Below, in pieces: positions 43,557 to 50,609 of a stretch of 64,000 bases of DNA. Position 1 is the first letter of the stretch. The number at the start of each line of letters is the position of its first letter. A program made the position numbers and the translations under genes. The DNA lies in contig JANRLV010000009.1 in the NCBI GenBank assembly GCA_033762195.1, forward strand, positions 58,507 to 122,506. Reading direction: 5' to 3'. A model generated the notes under the pieces. That model searched no databases. It was not told the origin of the DNA and saw only the letters and a list, made by a program, of their open reading frames with translations. This DNA is from SpSt-398 sp033762195 (GTDB taxonomy: Bacteria; Bacteroidota; Bacteroidia; Chitinophagales; Chitinophagaceae).

Positions 43557-44978
43557 CTAAAGCTCCGTATTCTGTTTCACAAACTGGGTCCTTTCCAACC
43601 CGGTCTTACTCAACTCTTTGTACCCACCTTTGATATTTACAAGGTTATGGAAGCCACGTGCTTTCAATATGGAGGTAGCAATCACGGAACGATAGCCCCC
43701 GGCGCAATGGATATAGTATTTCTTTTCCTTATCCAGCTCAGCCATGTGGTGATTGATAAAATCGAGGGGGAAGTTTTCCGCGCCTACCAGGTGCTCCGTA
43801 TCGTACTCACTTTTGCGGCGCACATCCAGCAGGTGAATATGTTCCTTTTCAGTAGCGTATTTTTTAGCGAAATCTTCCGGTGAGATCTCTACGATGATAT
43901 CGGTTTCTTCGCCGGCTTCTTTCCATGCTTCCACACCTCCTTTCAGGTAACCCTGGGTATTATCGTATCCTACACGGGAAAGGCGGATCACGGCTTCTTC
44001 TTCTTTGCCTTCATCGGTGATCAGTAAGATCGGTTGTTTCAGGTCGGTGATCAATGTACCGGCCCAGGGGGCAAACATATCATCAAGGCCTATAAAGATC
44101 GATCCGGGAATATGCCCGCGTGAAAAAGCATCCTTGTTACGGGTATCCAGTACCAGTGCTTCCAGGCTTTCCCAAACGGCCTGAAATTCCTTCACAGTCA
44201 GCGGCCGGTTACCATGCGCGATCACCTCATCTACGGGTTGGTATCCTGTGATATTCATGATCACATTTTGAGGAAAATACTGTGGTGGTTCCACCAGGCC
44301 ATCTGTTACCGCTTTGATAAACTCTTCCTTTGTCATATCAGCCCGGAGGGCATAGTTGAATAATTTTTGATGACCCAGGGTATCTACGGTCTCCTTGCTC
44401 ATGCTTTTTCCGCATGCACTACCAGCTCCATGACCAGGGTAAACAATTACTTCGTCCGCCAGCGGCATGATCTTGTTACGCAAGGAATCATACAAATGAC
44501 CTCCCAATATCTGGGGGGTGATTTCTGCCTTTACTTTTTGTACCAGGTCCGGACGGCCTACATCTCCAATAAAAAGCGTATCCCCAGTAAAGATGGCATG
44601 GTCCTTTCCATTTTCATCCACCAGCAGATAGGTGGTAGACTCCATGGTATGCCCGGGCGTATGCAATACTTTGATATATACATCTCCTAATTTCAGAATT
44701 TCCCCATCTTCGGCAATATGAGCCTCATAAGCGGGTTTTGCGGTAGGCCCAAAAACGATCAGGGCGCCTGTCTTTCTCGCCAGGTCGATATGCCCGGATA
44801 CAAAATCGGCGTGGAAATGGGTTTCCAATACGTATTTGATCTGGGCACCATTTTTCTCCGCCCTTTCAATATATGGCTTTGACTCGCGCAGGGGGTCAAT
44901 GATAGCGGCTTCGCCTTTGCTTTCAATATAATAGGCAGCTTCGGCCAGGCAACCAGTGTAAATCTGTTCAACTTTCAT
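43557..44978 (-). CDS. CstB-type persulfide dioxygenase with pseudorhodanese and rhodanese domains
   Basis: 473 residues. Domain 1 (1-250) is a metallo-beta-lactamase fold of the ETHE1 type: THFHADFVSGH (His54, His56, Asp58), HTPGHTMES (His110), FTGDTLFIGDVGRPDL (Asp133) and YPGHGAGSACG. Domain 2 (about 255-360) is a rhodanese fold whose active loop reads TDEGKEE, without Cys. Domain 3 (about 365-460) is a rhodanese with Cys425 in HCAGGYRS. This dioxygenase-pseudorhodanese-rhodanese order is that of staphylococcal CstB. It oxidises low-molecular-weight persulfides, for example bacillithiol persulfide, to sulfite or thiosulfate with O2. Cytosolic. Confidence 0.9.
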   Translation of the reverse strand: MKVEQIYTGCLAEAAYYIESKGEAAIIDPLRESKPYIERAEKNGAQIKYVLETHFHADFVSGHIDLARKTGALIVFGPTAKPAYEAHIAEDGEILKLGDVYIKVLHTPGHTMESTTYLLVDENGKDHAIFTGDTLFIGDVGRPDLVQKVKAEITPQILGGHLYDSLRNKIMPLADEVIVYPGHGAGSACGKSMSKETVDTLGHQKLFNYALRADMTKEEFIKAVTDGLVEPPQYFPQNVIMNITGYQPVDEVIAHGNRPLTVKEFQAVWESLEALVLDTRNKDAFSRGHIPGSIFIGLDDMFAPWAGTLITDLKQPILLITDEGKEEEAVIRLSRVGYDNTQGYLKGGVEAWKEAGEETDIIVEISPEDFAKKYATEKEHIHLLDVRRKSEYDTEHLVGAENFPLDFINHHMAELDKEKKYYIHCAGGYRSVIATSILKARGFHNLVNIKGGYKELSKTGLERTQFVKQNTEL

Positions 44979-45058
44979 AACAAGGGATGTTTTTTGTTTT
45001 AAAATGCAAGCGTTTTTTTCGTGAGGCGTGAGACGTAAATTTCCCCCCTCGACCTCCG

Positions 45059-45114
45059 CAATTCTGTGCCTCGGGTTACAGAATTGACTGACTTTCGTCA
45101 GCTCGTAACATGAC
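45059..45114. promoter_or_regulatory. Three nested dyads between the dioxygenase and SQR genes
   Basis: CAATTCTGT-N10-ACAGAATTG (45059-45086) is a perfect 9-bp dyad; CTGAC-N4-GTCAG (about 45088-45101) and CGTCA-N10-TGACG (about 45095-45114) follow. They sit upstream of both divergent genes and do not contain GTGA-N6-TCAC, so a second factor or RNA hairpins are possible. I found no clear -7 box for the leftward dioxygenase gene. Confidence 0.45.
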
Positions 45115-45135
45115 GTGGATCAGTTTTCCCCCCTA

Positions 45136-45151
45136 TGTGATATTTATCACG
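45136..45151. promoter_or_regulatory. Crp-type site TGTGA-N6-TCACG before SQR
   Basis: TGTGA-TATTTA-TCACG has a GTGAT-N4-ATCAC core. Its centre is 29.5 bp upstream of the SQR -7 box. Confidence 0.65.
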
Positions 45152-45172
45152 ACGGGGTCTTTTATTAAATCG

Positions 45173-45180
45173 TACCTGTG
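45173..45180 (+). promoter_or_regulatory. -7 box TACCTGTG for SQR
   Basis: One mismatch to TAnnTTTG, 20 bp before the start codon at 45200. No TTG-like -33 element (CGAC at 45150). Confidence 0.5.
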
Positions 45181-45199
45181 CATCCTAAACGAATGCCAT

Positions 45200-46396
45200 A
45201 TGTCAGCTCATCACCAGGTAGTCATCGTCGGAGGAGGAAATGCAGGCATTTCCGTCGCTTCGCAATTACTTCTTAAGAACAAAAAACTTGATATCTCCAT
45301 TATTGATCCGGCAGAGTATCATTATTATCAACCTGCCTGGACCTTAGTCGGAGGGGGTGCTTTTGATATATATAAAACCCGTCGAACAGAAGCGGAGGTC
45401 ATGCCCAAAGGAGTGACCTGGATCAAAGAAAAAGTAGAAAGTTTTCAGCCCGGGGAAAAATCGGTTACATTGGCCAATGGACGTCCGGTAAAATATGATT
45501 TTCTCGTGGTGGCTCCTGGTATCCAACTCAACTGGCATGAGATAAAAGGGTTGAAGGAAACCTTGGGCAAGAACAATGTATGTTCTAATTATAGTTTTGA
45601 ACACGCCCCGTATACCTTTGAAACCCTTCAGCAATTCAAAGGTGGAAAAGCCATTTTTCACAACCCGCAAACGCCGGTAAAATGTGGAGGGGCGCCTCAT
45701 AAGATCATGTACCTGGCGGCTGATTATTTCAGGAAGCATGGTACACTCGACAAAACCGATATCCAATATTGGAGCGGTGCGGCCAAACTCTTTGCCGTAC
45801 CTAAATACGAAGCCACCCTACTGAAGGTTTGTGAAAGAGCGAATATTAAACTGAACTTCATGGTCAAGTTGGTAGAGGTCGATGGCCCTGGAAAAAAAGC
45901 AAAATTTGTGGGCATAGGAGAAGACAATAAGGATAAAGAATACTGGGTTGAATTTGACATGATCCATGTTACGCCCCCACAGAGTGCCCCCGATTTTGTA
46001 AGGAACAGTGTGTTGGTAAATGAAACAGGTTGGGTGGATGTGGACAAAAATACTTTACGGCACAACCGCTTTCCAGATATCTATTCACTGGGAGATGCGG
46101 CTGGATTACCAATCAGTAAAACAGGAGCCGCCATACGCAAACAGGCACCTGTATTGGTCGAAAATCTGCTTGCCGCGATTCAGGGCCAGGAACCCACAGC
46201 CAGGTATACTGGTTATACCAGTTGTCCGTTGGTAACAGGTTATGGCAAATTGGTATTGGCTGAATTTGATTATGATAATAATCCTATGGAAACCTTCCCC
46301 TTTGATCAGAGCAAGGAACGGTGGAGTATGTATGTCTTGAAAAAGAAGGTACTGCCATGGTTGTATTGGAATAAGATACTGGCGGGAAAGGCGTGA
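45200..46396 (+). CDS. sqr: Sulfide:quinone oxidoreductase, type II (SQOR-like)
   Basis: 398 residues from ATG 45200 (MSAHHQVVIVGGGNAGISV). An upstream in-frame start at 45110 would put the promoter inside the gene. FAD loop VVIVGGGNAGISVA, the second motif YDFLVVAPGIQL, and catalytic Cys162 (PVKCGGAPHK) and Cys342 (GYTSCPLVTGYGK) match the human SQOR pattern TPVKCAGAP and SCPLVTGY; Cys128 is a third. It oxidises sulfide to a thiol persulfide and passes electrons to quinone at the inner membrane. The C-terminal WSMYVLKKKVLPWLYWNKIL helix likely anchors it. Confidence 0.93.
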   Translation: MSAHHQVVIVGGGNAGISVASQLLLKNKKLDISIIDPAEYHYYQPAWTLVGGGAFDIYKTRRTEAEVMPKGVTWIKEKVESFQPGEKSVTLANGRPVKYDFLVVAPGIQLNWHEIKGLKETLGKNNVCSNYSFEHAPYTFETLQQFKGGKAIFHNPQTPVKCGGAPHKIMYLAADYFRKHGTLDKTDIQYWSGAAKLFAVPKYEATLLKVCERANIKLNFMVKLVEVDGPGKKAKFVGIGEDNKDKEYWVEFDMIHVTPPQSAPDFVRNSVLVNETGWVDVDKNTLRHNRFPDIYSLGDAAGLPISKTGAAIRKQAPVLVENLLAAIQGQEPTARYTGYTSCPLVTGYGKLVLAEFDYDNNPMETFPFDQSKERWSMYVLKKKVLPWLYWNKILAGKA

Positions 46397-46499
46397 GGGG
46401 GGAGGTGGATGTTGGAGGACAGATGACAGATGTCATCCATCATCCAACATCCGTCATCTGTCATCTGTCCTCCAACACCCATCATCCAACCCCAAAATT
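46396..46499. repeat. Second copy of the GGATGAC heptad repeat, inverted
   Basis: GTTGGAGGACAGATGACAGATG (22 nt, 46411-46432) is exactly reverse-complemented at 46455-46476, with a 22-nt centre and extra 7-bp units on both sides. Same words as at 982-1072 and 1210-1272, without the GTGCGAGACC core. Lies directly between the sqr stop and dsrE. Confidence 0.85.
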
Positions 46500-46527
46500 C
46501 CCTACCTTCCCCTCACAATTAAATGAT

Positions 46528-46938
46528 ATGAAAAGACTTCCCTTTCTGCTGCTACTTCTTATTTCCTTCTCTCTATTCGCTCAGGAAAAGAAGCACCGCA
46601 TTGTTTATGACCTGGTTAGTGCTGATACAGCTGATTATAGCGCTGTGGTCAGGCAGTTCAACAATATCCTGAAAGTTTCCCCGGAGGCGGAACTGGAAGT
46701 CGTTTGCCACGGGCCTGCACTGAATATGCTCATGAAGGATAAAAGCAATGTCGCCGATGGCATGGAATCGCTGCGTTTGCGGGGCAAAGTGAGTTTCAAA
46801 GCCTGCGCCAACTCCATGCGCCGTATGAAGGTGGAGGCGTCCCAACTACTCCCCCTGGCCGATATCGTCCCGGTGGCCATTCTTGAACTGGCGGAAAGGC
46901 AGATGGATGGGTGGAGCTATATTAAGGCGGGGCATTGA
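46528..46938 (+). CDS. Exported DsrE-family protein
   Basis: 136 residues from ATG 46528 (MKRLPFLLLLLISFSLFAQ, signal peptide). HRIVYDLVSADTADYSAVVRQFNNILKVSP and VVCHGPALNMLMKD match the DsrE/YchN sulfur-transfer fold, with Cys near residue 60 and a second in FKACANSMRR. DsrE-like proteins carry persulfide sulfur; an exported version could handle sulfane sulfur in the periplasm. Behind sqr in the same direction, but separated by the heptad repeat. Assigned to the module by context and fold. Confidence 0.8.
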   Translation: MKRLPFLLLLLISFSLFAQEKKHRIVYDLVSADTADYSAVVRQFNNILKVSPEAELEVVCHGPALNMLMKDKSNVADGMESLRLRGKVSFKACANSMRRMKVEASQLLPLADIVPVAILELAERQMDGWSYIKAGH

Positions 46939-46987
46939 CCTTGATTCTTAAGATTTAAGGTATTCCCGGATGGAAGAACTAAAGATG

Positions 46988-47003
46988 CGTGATTGTTATC
47001 ACT
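46988..47003. promoter_or_regulatory. Crp-type site CGTGA-N6-TCACT before the rhodanese operon
   Basis: CGTGA-TTGTTA-TCACT, GTGAT-N4-ATCAC core identical in form to the SQR site. Centre 29.5 bp upstream of the -7 box. Confidence 0.65.
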
Positions 47004-47024
47004 GGCGGGGCCTTTTCAATGATT

Positions 47025-47032
47025 GATCTTTG
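47025..47032 (+). promoter_or_regulatory. -7 box GATCTTTG for the rhodanese operon
   Basis: One mismatch to TAnnTTTG; 18 bp before the rhodanese ATG. No -33 element (CTGG at 47002). Confidence 0.5.
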
Positions 47033-47050
47033 TGGAAATAATTAAAGAAA

Positions 47051-47332
47051 ATGAGTATTAAAGAGATCGTTCAAAAGAAATCGGGCACTATCATTGATGT
47101 CCGCAGCCCTGGTGAACTGGCCGAAGGTTTTATCCCCGGTTCCGTCAATATTCCTGTTTCCGAGATCCCTTACCGAATCGACGAAATCAAGAAGATGCAG
47201 GGGCCCCTGGTTTTTTATTGCCGCAGTGGCAGCCGTAGTGGCATGGCGCTGATGATGGTGCAATCGGCTGGTATCAAGACCGAAATGCATAATGGCGGCG
47301 GGTATTTTGATATGGTCAACCACCTCAATTAA
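47051..47332 (+). CDS. Single-domain rhodanese
   Basis: 93 residues. IIDVRSPGELAEGFIPGSVNIPV is the rhodanese start and FYCRSGSRSGMAL the active loop with Cys58 in a C-R-S-G-S-R-S form. Moves sulfane sulfur from persulfide or thiosulfate to a thiol. First in a tight operon of five small genes (gaps of 4 bp or overlaps up to 29 bp), the likely GTGA-dyad-controlled unit. Cytosolic. Confidence 0.92.
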   Translation: MSIKEIVQKKSGTIIDVRSPGELAEGFIPGSVNIPVSEIPYRIDEIKKMQGPLVFYCRSGSRSGMALMMVQSAGIKTEMHNGGGYFDMVNHLN

Positions 47333-47336
47333 GCCC

Positions 47337-47594
47337 ATGCTGAAATACATCACGTCCGGGTGGACCTTGTTAAAATTCGTGCGGGTCGGTCTGGGTTTAT
47401 TAATTTTGTTCTCCGGGATCGAGGCCGGTAGTGCTGGAAATATTTTCCTGGGCTCCCTATTTACGCTGCTGGCCGTTGTATCACCCGGAACCTGTTGTGT
47501 GGGAGGGAGTTGTTATAGCGCACCGGCTGCCGATCCGAAAAACGCAAAACAAGACACTGAATTGATCGAATATGAAGAACTGGCTTCTAAATAA
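47337..47594 (+). CDS. Small membrane protein with a Cys-rich loop
   Basis: 85 residues from ATG 47337, two hydrophobic segments (about 11-28 and 32-50) and then PGTCCVGGSCYS. Looks like the DUF2892/YgaP-type membrane partner often found beside rhodaneses, here with three Cys right after the second helix. Possible sulfide or sulfite transfer at the membrane, but that is inference. Overlaps the next gene by 23 bp. Confidence 0.75.
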   Translation: MLKYITSGWTLLKFVRVGLGLLILFSGIEAGSAGNIFLGSLFTLLAVVSPGTCCVGGSCYSAPAADPKNAKQDTELIEYEELASK

Positions 47595-47796
47595 CAAACT
47601 TCTTATCGCTGGTATTGCAGTAGGCGCGATAGGTGGGTATTTTTACTGGCAACAGATAGGCTGTAATAGTGGAACCTGCCTCATCACCTCCAAATGGCAA
47701 AATAGTACCGTCTATGGCGCGGTGATGGGTGGCTTGCTGTTTAGTATTTTTAAAAAAGAAGAAAAGCATGGAGACGCAAAAAAAGGAGAGCTTTAA
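47572..47796 (+). CDS. DUF6132-like small membrane protein
   Basis: 74 residues. Two short hydrophobic segments around QIGCNSGTCLITSKWQNSTVYGAVMGGLL; the C-N-S-G-T-C motif and the following ITS, with GAVMGG, match DUF6132 proteins as I know them. Like its neighbour it places two Cys at the membrane face. Overlaps the genes on either side (23 and 29 bp), so it is translationally coupled with them. Confidence 0.75.
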   Translation: MKNWLLNNKLLIAGIAVGAIGGYFYWQQIGCNSGTCLITSKWQNSTVYGAVMGGLLFSIFKKEEKHGDAKKGEL

Positions 47797-48085
47797 TGAT
47801 CTCATTCAGGGAGACATCCCAGTGCTGGTCGATTTTACAGCGGCCTGGTGCGGCCCATGCAAAATGATGAAACCCATTTTGGAGGAATTGCATGACCGCA
47901 TGGGTGATGCCATTCGCATCATCAAAGTGGATATCGACCGCAATCAAAATGCCGCTATGGCTTTTCAGGTTCAAAGTGTACCCACCCTGATCTTATTCAA
48001 GAACGGAAATCAACTCTGGCGCCAATCCGGAGTGGTGCAAACAGGACCCCTGGAACGCACCATTCGGGCCGTGGCCCATCTCTGA
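47768..48085 (+). CDS. Thioredoxin (second)
   Basis: 105 residues from ATG 47768 (METQKKESFNDLIQ), with DFTAAWCGPCKMM (Cys28, Cys31) and SVPTLILFKNG. No signal peptide. It overlaps the DUF6132 gene by 29 bp. Together with the rhodanese it likely reduces persulfide or takes sulfur within the module. Shorter than the thioredoxin at 43064 and not closely similar to it. Confidence 0.9.
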   Translation: METQKKESFNDLIQGDIPVLVDFTAAWCGPCKMMKPILEELHDRMGDAIRIIKVDIDRNQNAAMAFQVQSVPTLILFKNGNQLWRQSGVVQTGPLERTIRAVAHL

Positions 48086-48097
48086 AACGAAACTGAC

Positions 48098-48508
48098 ATG
48101 TCGAATTCTCAGTCCTCCAGAGGTTACCTCGCCTCTACCCTTACCTGTCGTTGCCCTCGCTGCCGCGAAGGAAAACTATTCAAAAATCCGCTCAAGCTGA
48201 AATGGAAAGGCAATCTCGAAATGAATGAGCATTGCCCTGTATGCGGACAACTCACCGAAATAGAAACCGGATTCTACTATGGCACCGCCTACGTCAGTTA
48301 TGCACTTACCGTTGCCTTGAGCGTTTCCACCCTCGTAGCCTGGTGGGTCATCATTGGTTTGTCGGCACAGGACAAGCGATTCTTTGTCTGGATGGGATTC
48401 AATGCCGTCTTTCTCATTCTTCTCCAACCATGGATTATGCGCCTTTCACGAAGTATCTGGATCTCGTGGTTTGTGAAGCACGATCCTTTATGGCAAACTA
48501 ACAGGTAA
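48098..48508 (+). CDS. DUF983 zinc-ribbon membrane protein
   Basis: 136 residues. Two CxxC pairs (RCPRCREGKLF and HCPVCGQLTEIETGFYYGTAYVSYA) form a zinc ribbon followed by two membrane helices (about 68-88, 95-115), the DUF983 layout. Function unknown; it is the last gene of the rhodanese operon, 12 bp after the thioredoxin, but DUF983 is widespread and may not belong to sulfur metabolism. Convergent with the fucose operon. Confidence 0.88.
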   Translation: MSNSQSSRGYLASTLTCRCPRCREGKLFKNPLKLKWKGNLEMNEHCPVCGQLTEIETGFYYGTAYVSYALTVALSVSTLVAWWVIIGLSAQDKRFFVWMGFNAVFLILLQPWIMRLSRSIWISWFVKHDPLWQTNR

Positions 48509-48609
48509 TGCCAATTAGTTTGATGGGCATAGTCCAAACTCCTGGAGAATATTGAAGGAATTTTGTGAAAGTCCGCAGTAGCTCACCCATTACCTGGGTC
48601 GGGTTCCAT

Positions 48610-49398
48610 TTATAAATTTCCCATTGCCCGGTCCAAATGTACATACCCCCCATCCACATGGATCAATTGCCCGGTAGTATGACTGGATAATGGCGACAGC
48701 AAAAAGACAGTCATATTTGCTATTTCCTCAGCGGTTGTAAATCGTTTTTCGAAAGGTATCTTATCGACAATCTTTTTTAGCTTCTCGTCGTGATCAGGCA
48801 GACTCTTGATCCATTTTTCATAGAGTGGAGTATAACATTCGGCAACGATAACCGCATTCACACGAATGGAATACTTCGCCAACTCAACCGCCCATTCACG
48901 CGTGAGGGCATTGCGGCCACCATTGGCCGCGGCATAGGCAGAAGTACCCCCTTGTCCGGTTTCGGCTGTTTTCGAACTGATGTTGACAATACTGCCTTTT
49001 GATTTCTTCAATGCAGGAAGGGCATAATGCGCCAACAGATAATAATGCACCAGGTTCTTATGCAGGCTTTCCATAAACCGGGGATAGTCCCCATGCTCCA
49101 GCCCTACCCCATCATTTACTCCGGCATTGTTCACCAGGCCATCTATACGTCCATATTGTTCCACTATTTTTCCAATAACTGCTTCACATTGTCCGGGGTC
49201 TGATAATTCAGCCGTCATTGCACCGGCTTTACCACCTAATGAGGCAATCTCCTGTAATACCCCTTTATTGTCCTCTTCATTTCTGCCAATGATCACCGGA
49301 AACGCCCCTTCCTTTACCAAAGCGAGAACAATACCCTTTCCGATTCCTTTGGCACCGCCGGAAACTAAAATGATCTTATCCTTTATTTGCAAGTCCAT
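48610..49398 (-). CDS. SDR oxidoreductase, probable L-fucose dehydrogenase
   Basis: 262 residues, classic SDR: TGxxxGxG-type SGGAKGIGKGIVLAL, VNNAGVNDGVG, active Ser in IVNISSKTAETGQGG and Tyr-xxx-Lys changed to Y-AAAN (SAYAAANGGRNAL), i.e. the usual Lys is Asn. That departure from the catalytic YxxxK is notable. Last gene of the leftward fucose operon, so oxidation of L-fucose to the lactone is the likely step. The 53809 SDR would then do the later step, or the reverse. Confidence 0.75.
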   Translation of the reverse strand: MDLQIKDKIILVSGGAKGIGKGIVLALVKEGAFPVIIGRNEEDNKGVLQEIASLGGKAGAMTAELSDPGQCEAVIGKIVEQYGRIDGLVNNAGVNDGVGLEHGDYPRFMESLHKNLVHYYLLAHYALPALKKSKGSIVNISSKTAETGQGGTSAYAAANGGRNALTREWAVELAKYSIRVNAVIVAECYTPLYEKWIKSLPDHDEKLKKIVDKIPFEKRFTTAEEIANMTVFLLSPLSSHTTGQLIHVDGGYVHLDRAMGNL

Positions 49399-49410
49399 GT
49401 CGTGAGATTT

Positions 49411-50247
49411 TTATAAACAATTCAACCGATAGAATGAGTTCACATTGCCCCCAAATATCTTTGCCTGATCTACAGGCGAAAATGAGCTGGAGAATTTTTT
49501 CACAATACCCAGCCATTTATCATAAGAGGAAGCTACAAGGCATACCGGCCAATCACTGCCAAACATCAGCCTGTCAGGGCCAAATATCTCAGTTACTGCT
49601 TCCAAATACGGAAGCAGATCGTCACTCTTCCAATTATCCCATTCAGCTTCCGTCACCATCCCGCTTATTTTGCAGTAAAGATGTGGATGCGTGCTGAGTA
49701 CCTTCATTTTCTCCTTCCATTCCCTGATCTCCCTTTTTTTGATCAATGGTTTGGCGAGGTGATCAACTACAAATCGCTGTTCCGGGAAATGACCGACCAT
49801 TTCTATGGCAGCATCCAGGTGGTGAGGAAAAATCAGTAGGTCATACGCTAAATCAAATTTCTGTAATAAACCAATCCCCCGCAGAAAATCCGGGTCAAGC
49901 ATAAAGGAAGGTTCTTCGTTTTGCAACACATGCCGAAAGCCTTTGAGTTTGGGAAAAGAGGAATAGTAACTCAACCTGTCATCCAACTCTTCCCCGCGAA
50001 GATCCACCCATCCAACTACACCCTTTATGAAGTCATGCGCTTTTGCATAAGCCAATAACATTTCTGTTTCTGCTTCTGACTGATCGGCCTGAACGGCCAC
50101 ACAAGCACTAACCCCGTTCTTTGCATACAGCTCCTTTAAATCCATTGGTTGAAAATCCCTACGGATCATCTTCATATCCTCTCCGATCCAGTCATGCCTG
50201 ACAGGGTCATAGTTCCAAAAATGCTGATGGGCATCGATGATCACCAT
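49411..50247 (-). CDS. L-fuconolactonase-type amidohydrolase
   Basis: 278 residues, COG3618 TIM-barrel hydrolase: IIDAHQHFWNYDP at the N-terminus, VVDHLAKP near residue 160 and MFGSDWPVC near 235 are its metal-site and active-site signatures. It opens L-fucono-1,5-lactone to L-fuconate. 12 bp after the SDR (in transcription it precedes it), tight operon spacing. Cytosolic. Confidence 0.88.
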   Translation of the reverse strand: MVIIDAHQHFWNYDPVRHDWIGEDMKMIRRDFQPMDLKELYAKNGVSACVAVQADQSEAETEMLLAYAKAHDFIKGVVGWVDLRGEELDDRLSYYSSFPKLKGFRHVLQNEEPSFMLDPDFLRGIGLLQKFDLAYDLLIFPHHLDAAIEMVGHFPEQRFVVDHLAKPLIKKREIREWKEKMKVLSTHPHLYCKISGMVTEAEWDNWKSDDLLPYLEAVTEIFGPDRLMFGSDWPVCLVASSYDKWLGIVKKFSSSFSPVDQAKIFGGNVNSFYRLNCL

Positions 50248-50251
50248 TTCT

Positions 50252-50587
50252 TTACTGTTTGAGGTCGAATATTTTATCCATTAATATCCATTTCTCCCCC
50301 GGGGCAGAACCCGGCAGGGCTTGTTGATACTTCCACATTAATTCCTCCCATTCATTTACTTTTTCATTGGCTTTGTCCATGGCCGATTTTCTTTCGAAAG
50401 AAAAATCATCAGTTGTTTCCATGATCATGAATAGGCGATTCCCCCATCGGTATATTTCCATATCCATAATACCCGCATCCCGAATGGAAGCAAGAATTTC
50501 TGGCCATACCGCGGCATGCCAGGCTTCGTACTCCGCGATCAACGCCGGGTCATCTTTGAGGTCAAGGGCCAAACAATAACGCTTCAT
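50252..50587 (-). CDS. L-fucose/L-rhamnose mutarotase
   Basis: 111 residues, RhaM/FucM family: LDLKDDPALIAEYEAWHAAVWPEILASIRDAGI and MDMEIYRWGNRLFMIMETTDDF are typical. It interconverts sugar anomers so that the dehydrogenase gets the right form. 4 bp from the lactonase gene, within the fucose operon, so L-fucose is the expected substrate. Confidence 0.88.
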   Translation of the reverse strand: MKRYCLALDLKDDPALIAEYEAWHAAVWPEILASIRDAGIMDMEIYRWGNRLFMIMETTDDFSFERKSAMDKANEKVNEWEELMWKYQQALPGSAPGEKWILMDKIFDLKQ

Positions 50588-50609
50588 AAAAGAGGGTGAT
50601 TTAAAAACA

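Noticed and set aside
45110..45199. Upstream 30-codon extension of SQR
   Set aside because: The Crp-like site and -7 box lie within it, and family homology begins at MSAHHQVVIVGGG.
49127..49405. Plus-strand frame opposite the fucose SDR
   Set aside because: Shadow of the real gene; its peptide is rich in Ser/Pro as expected for antisense of an SDR.
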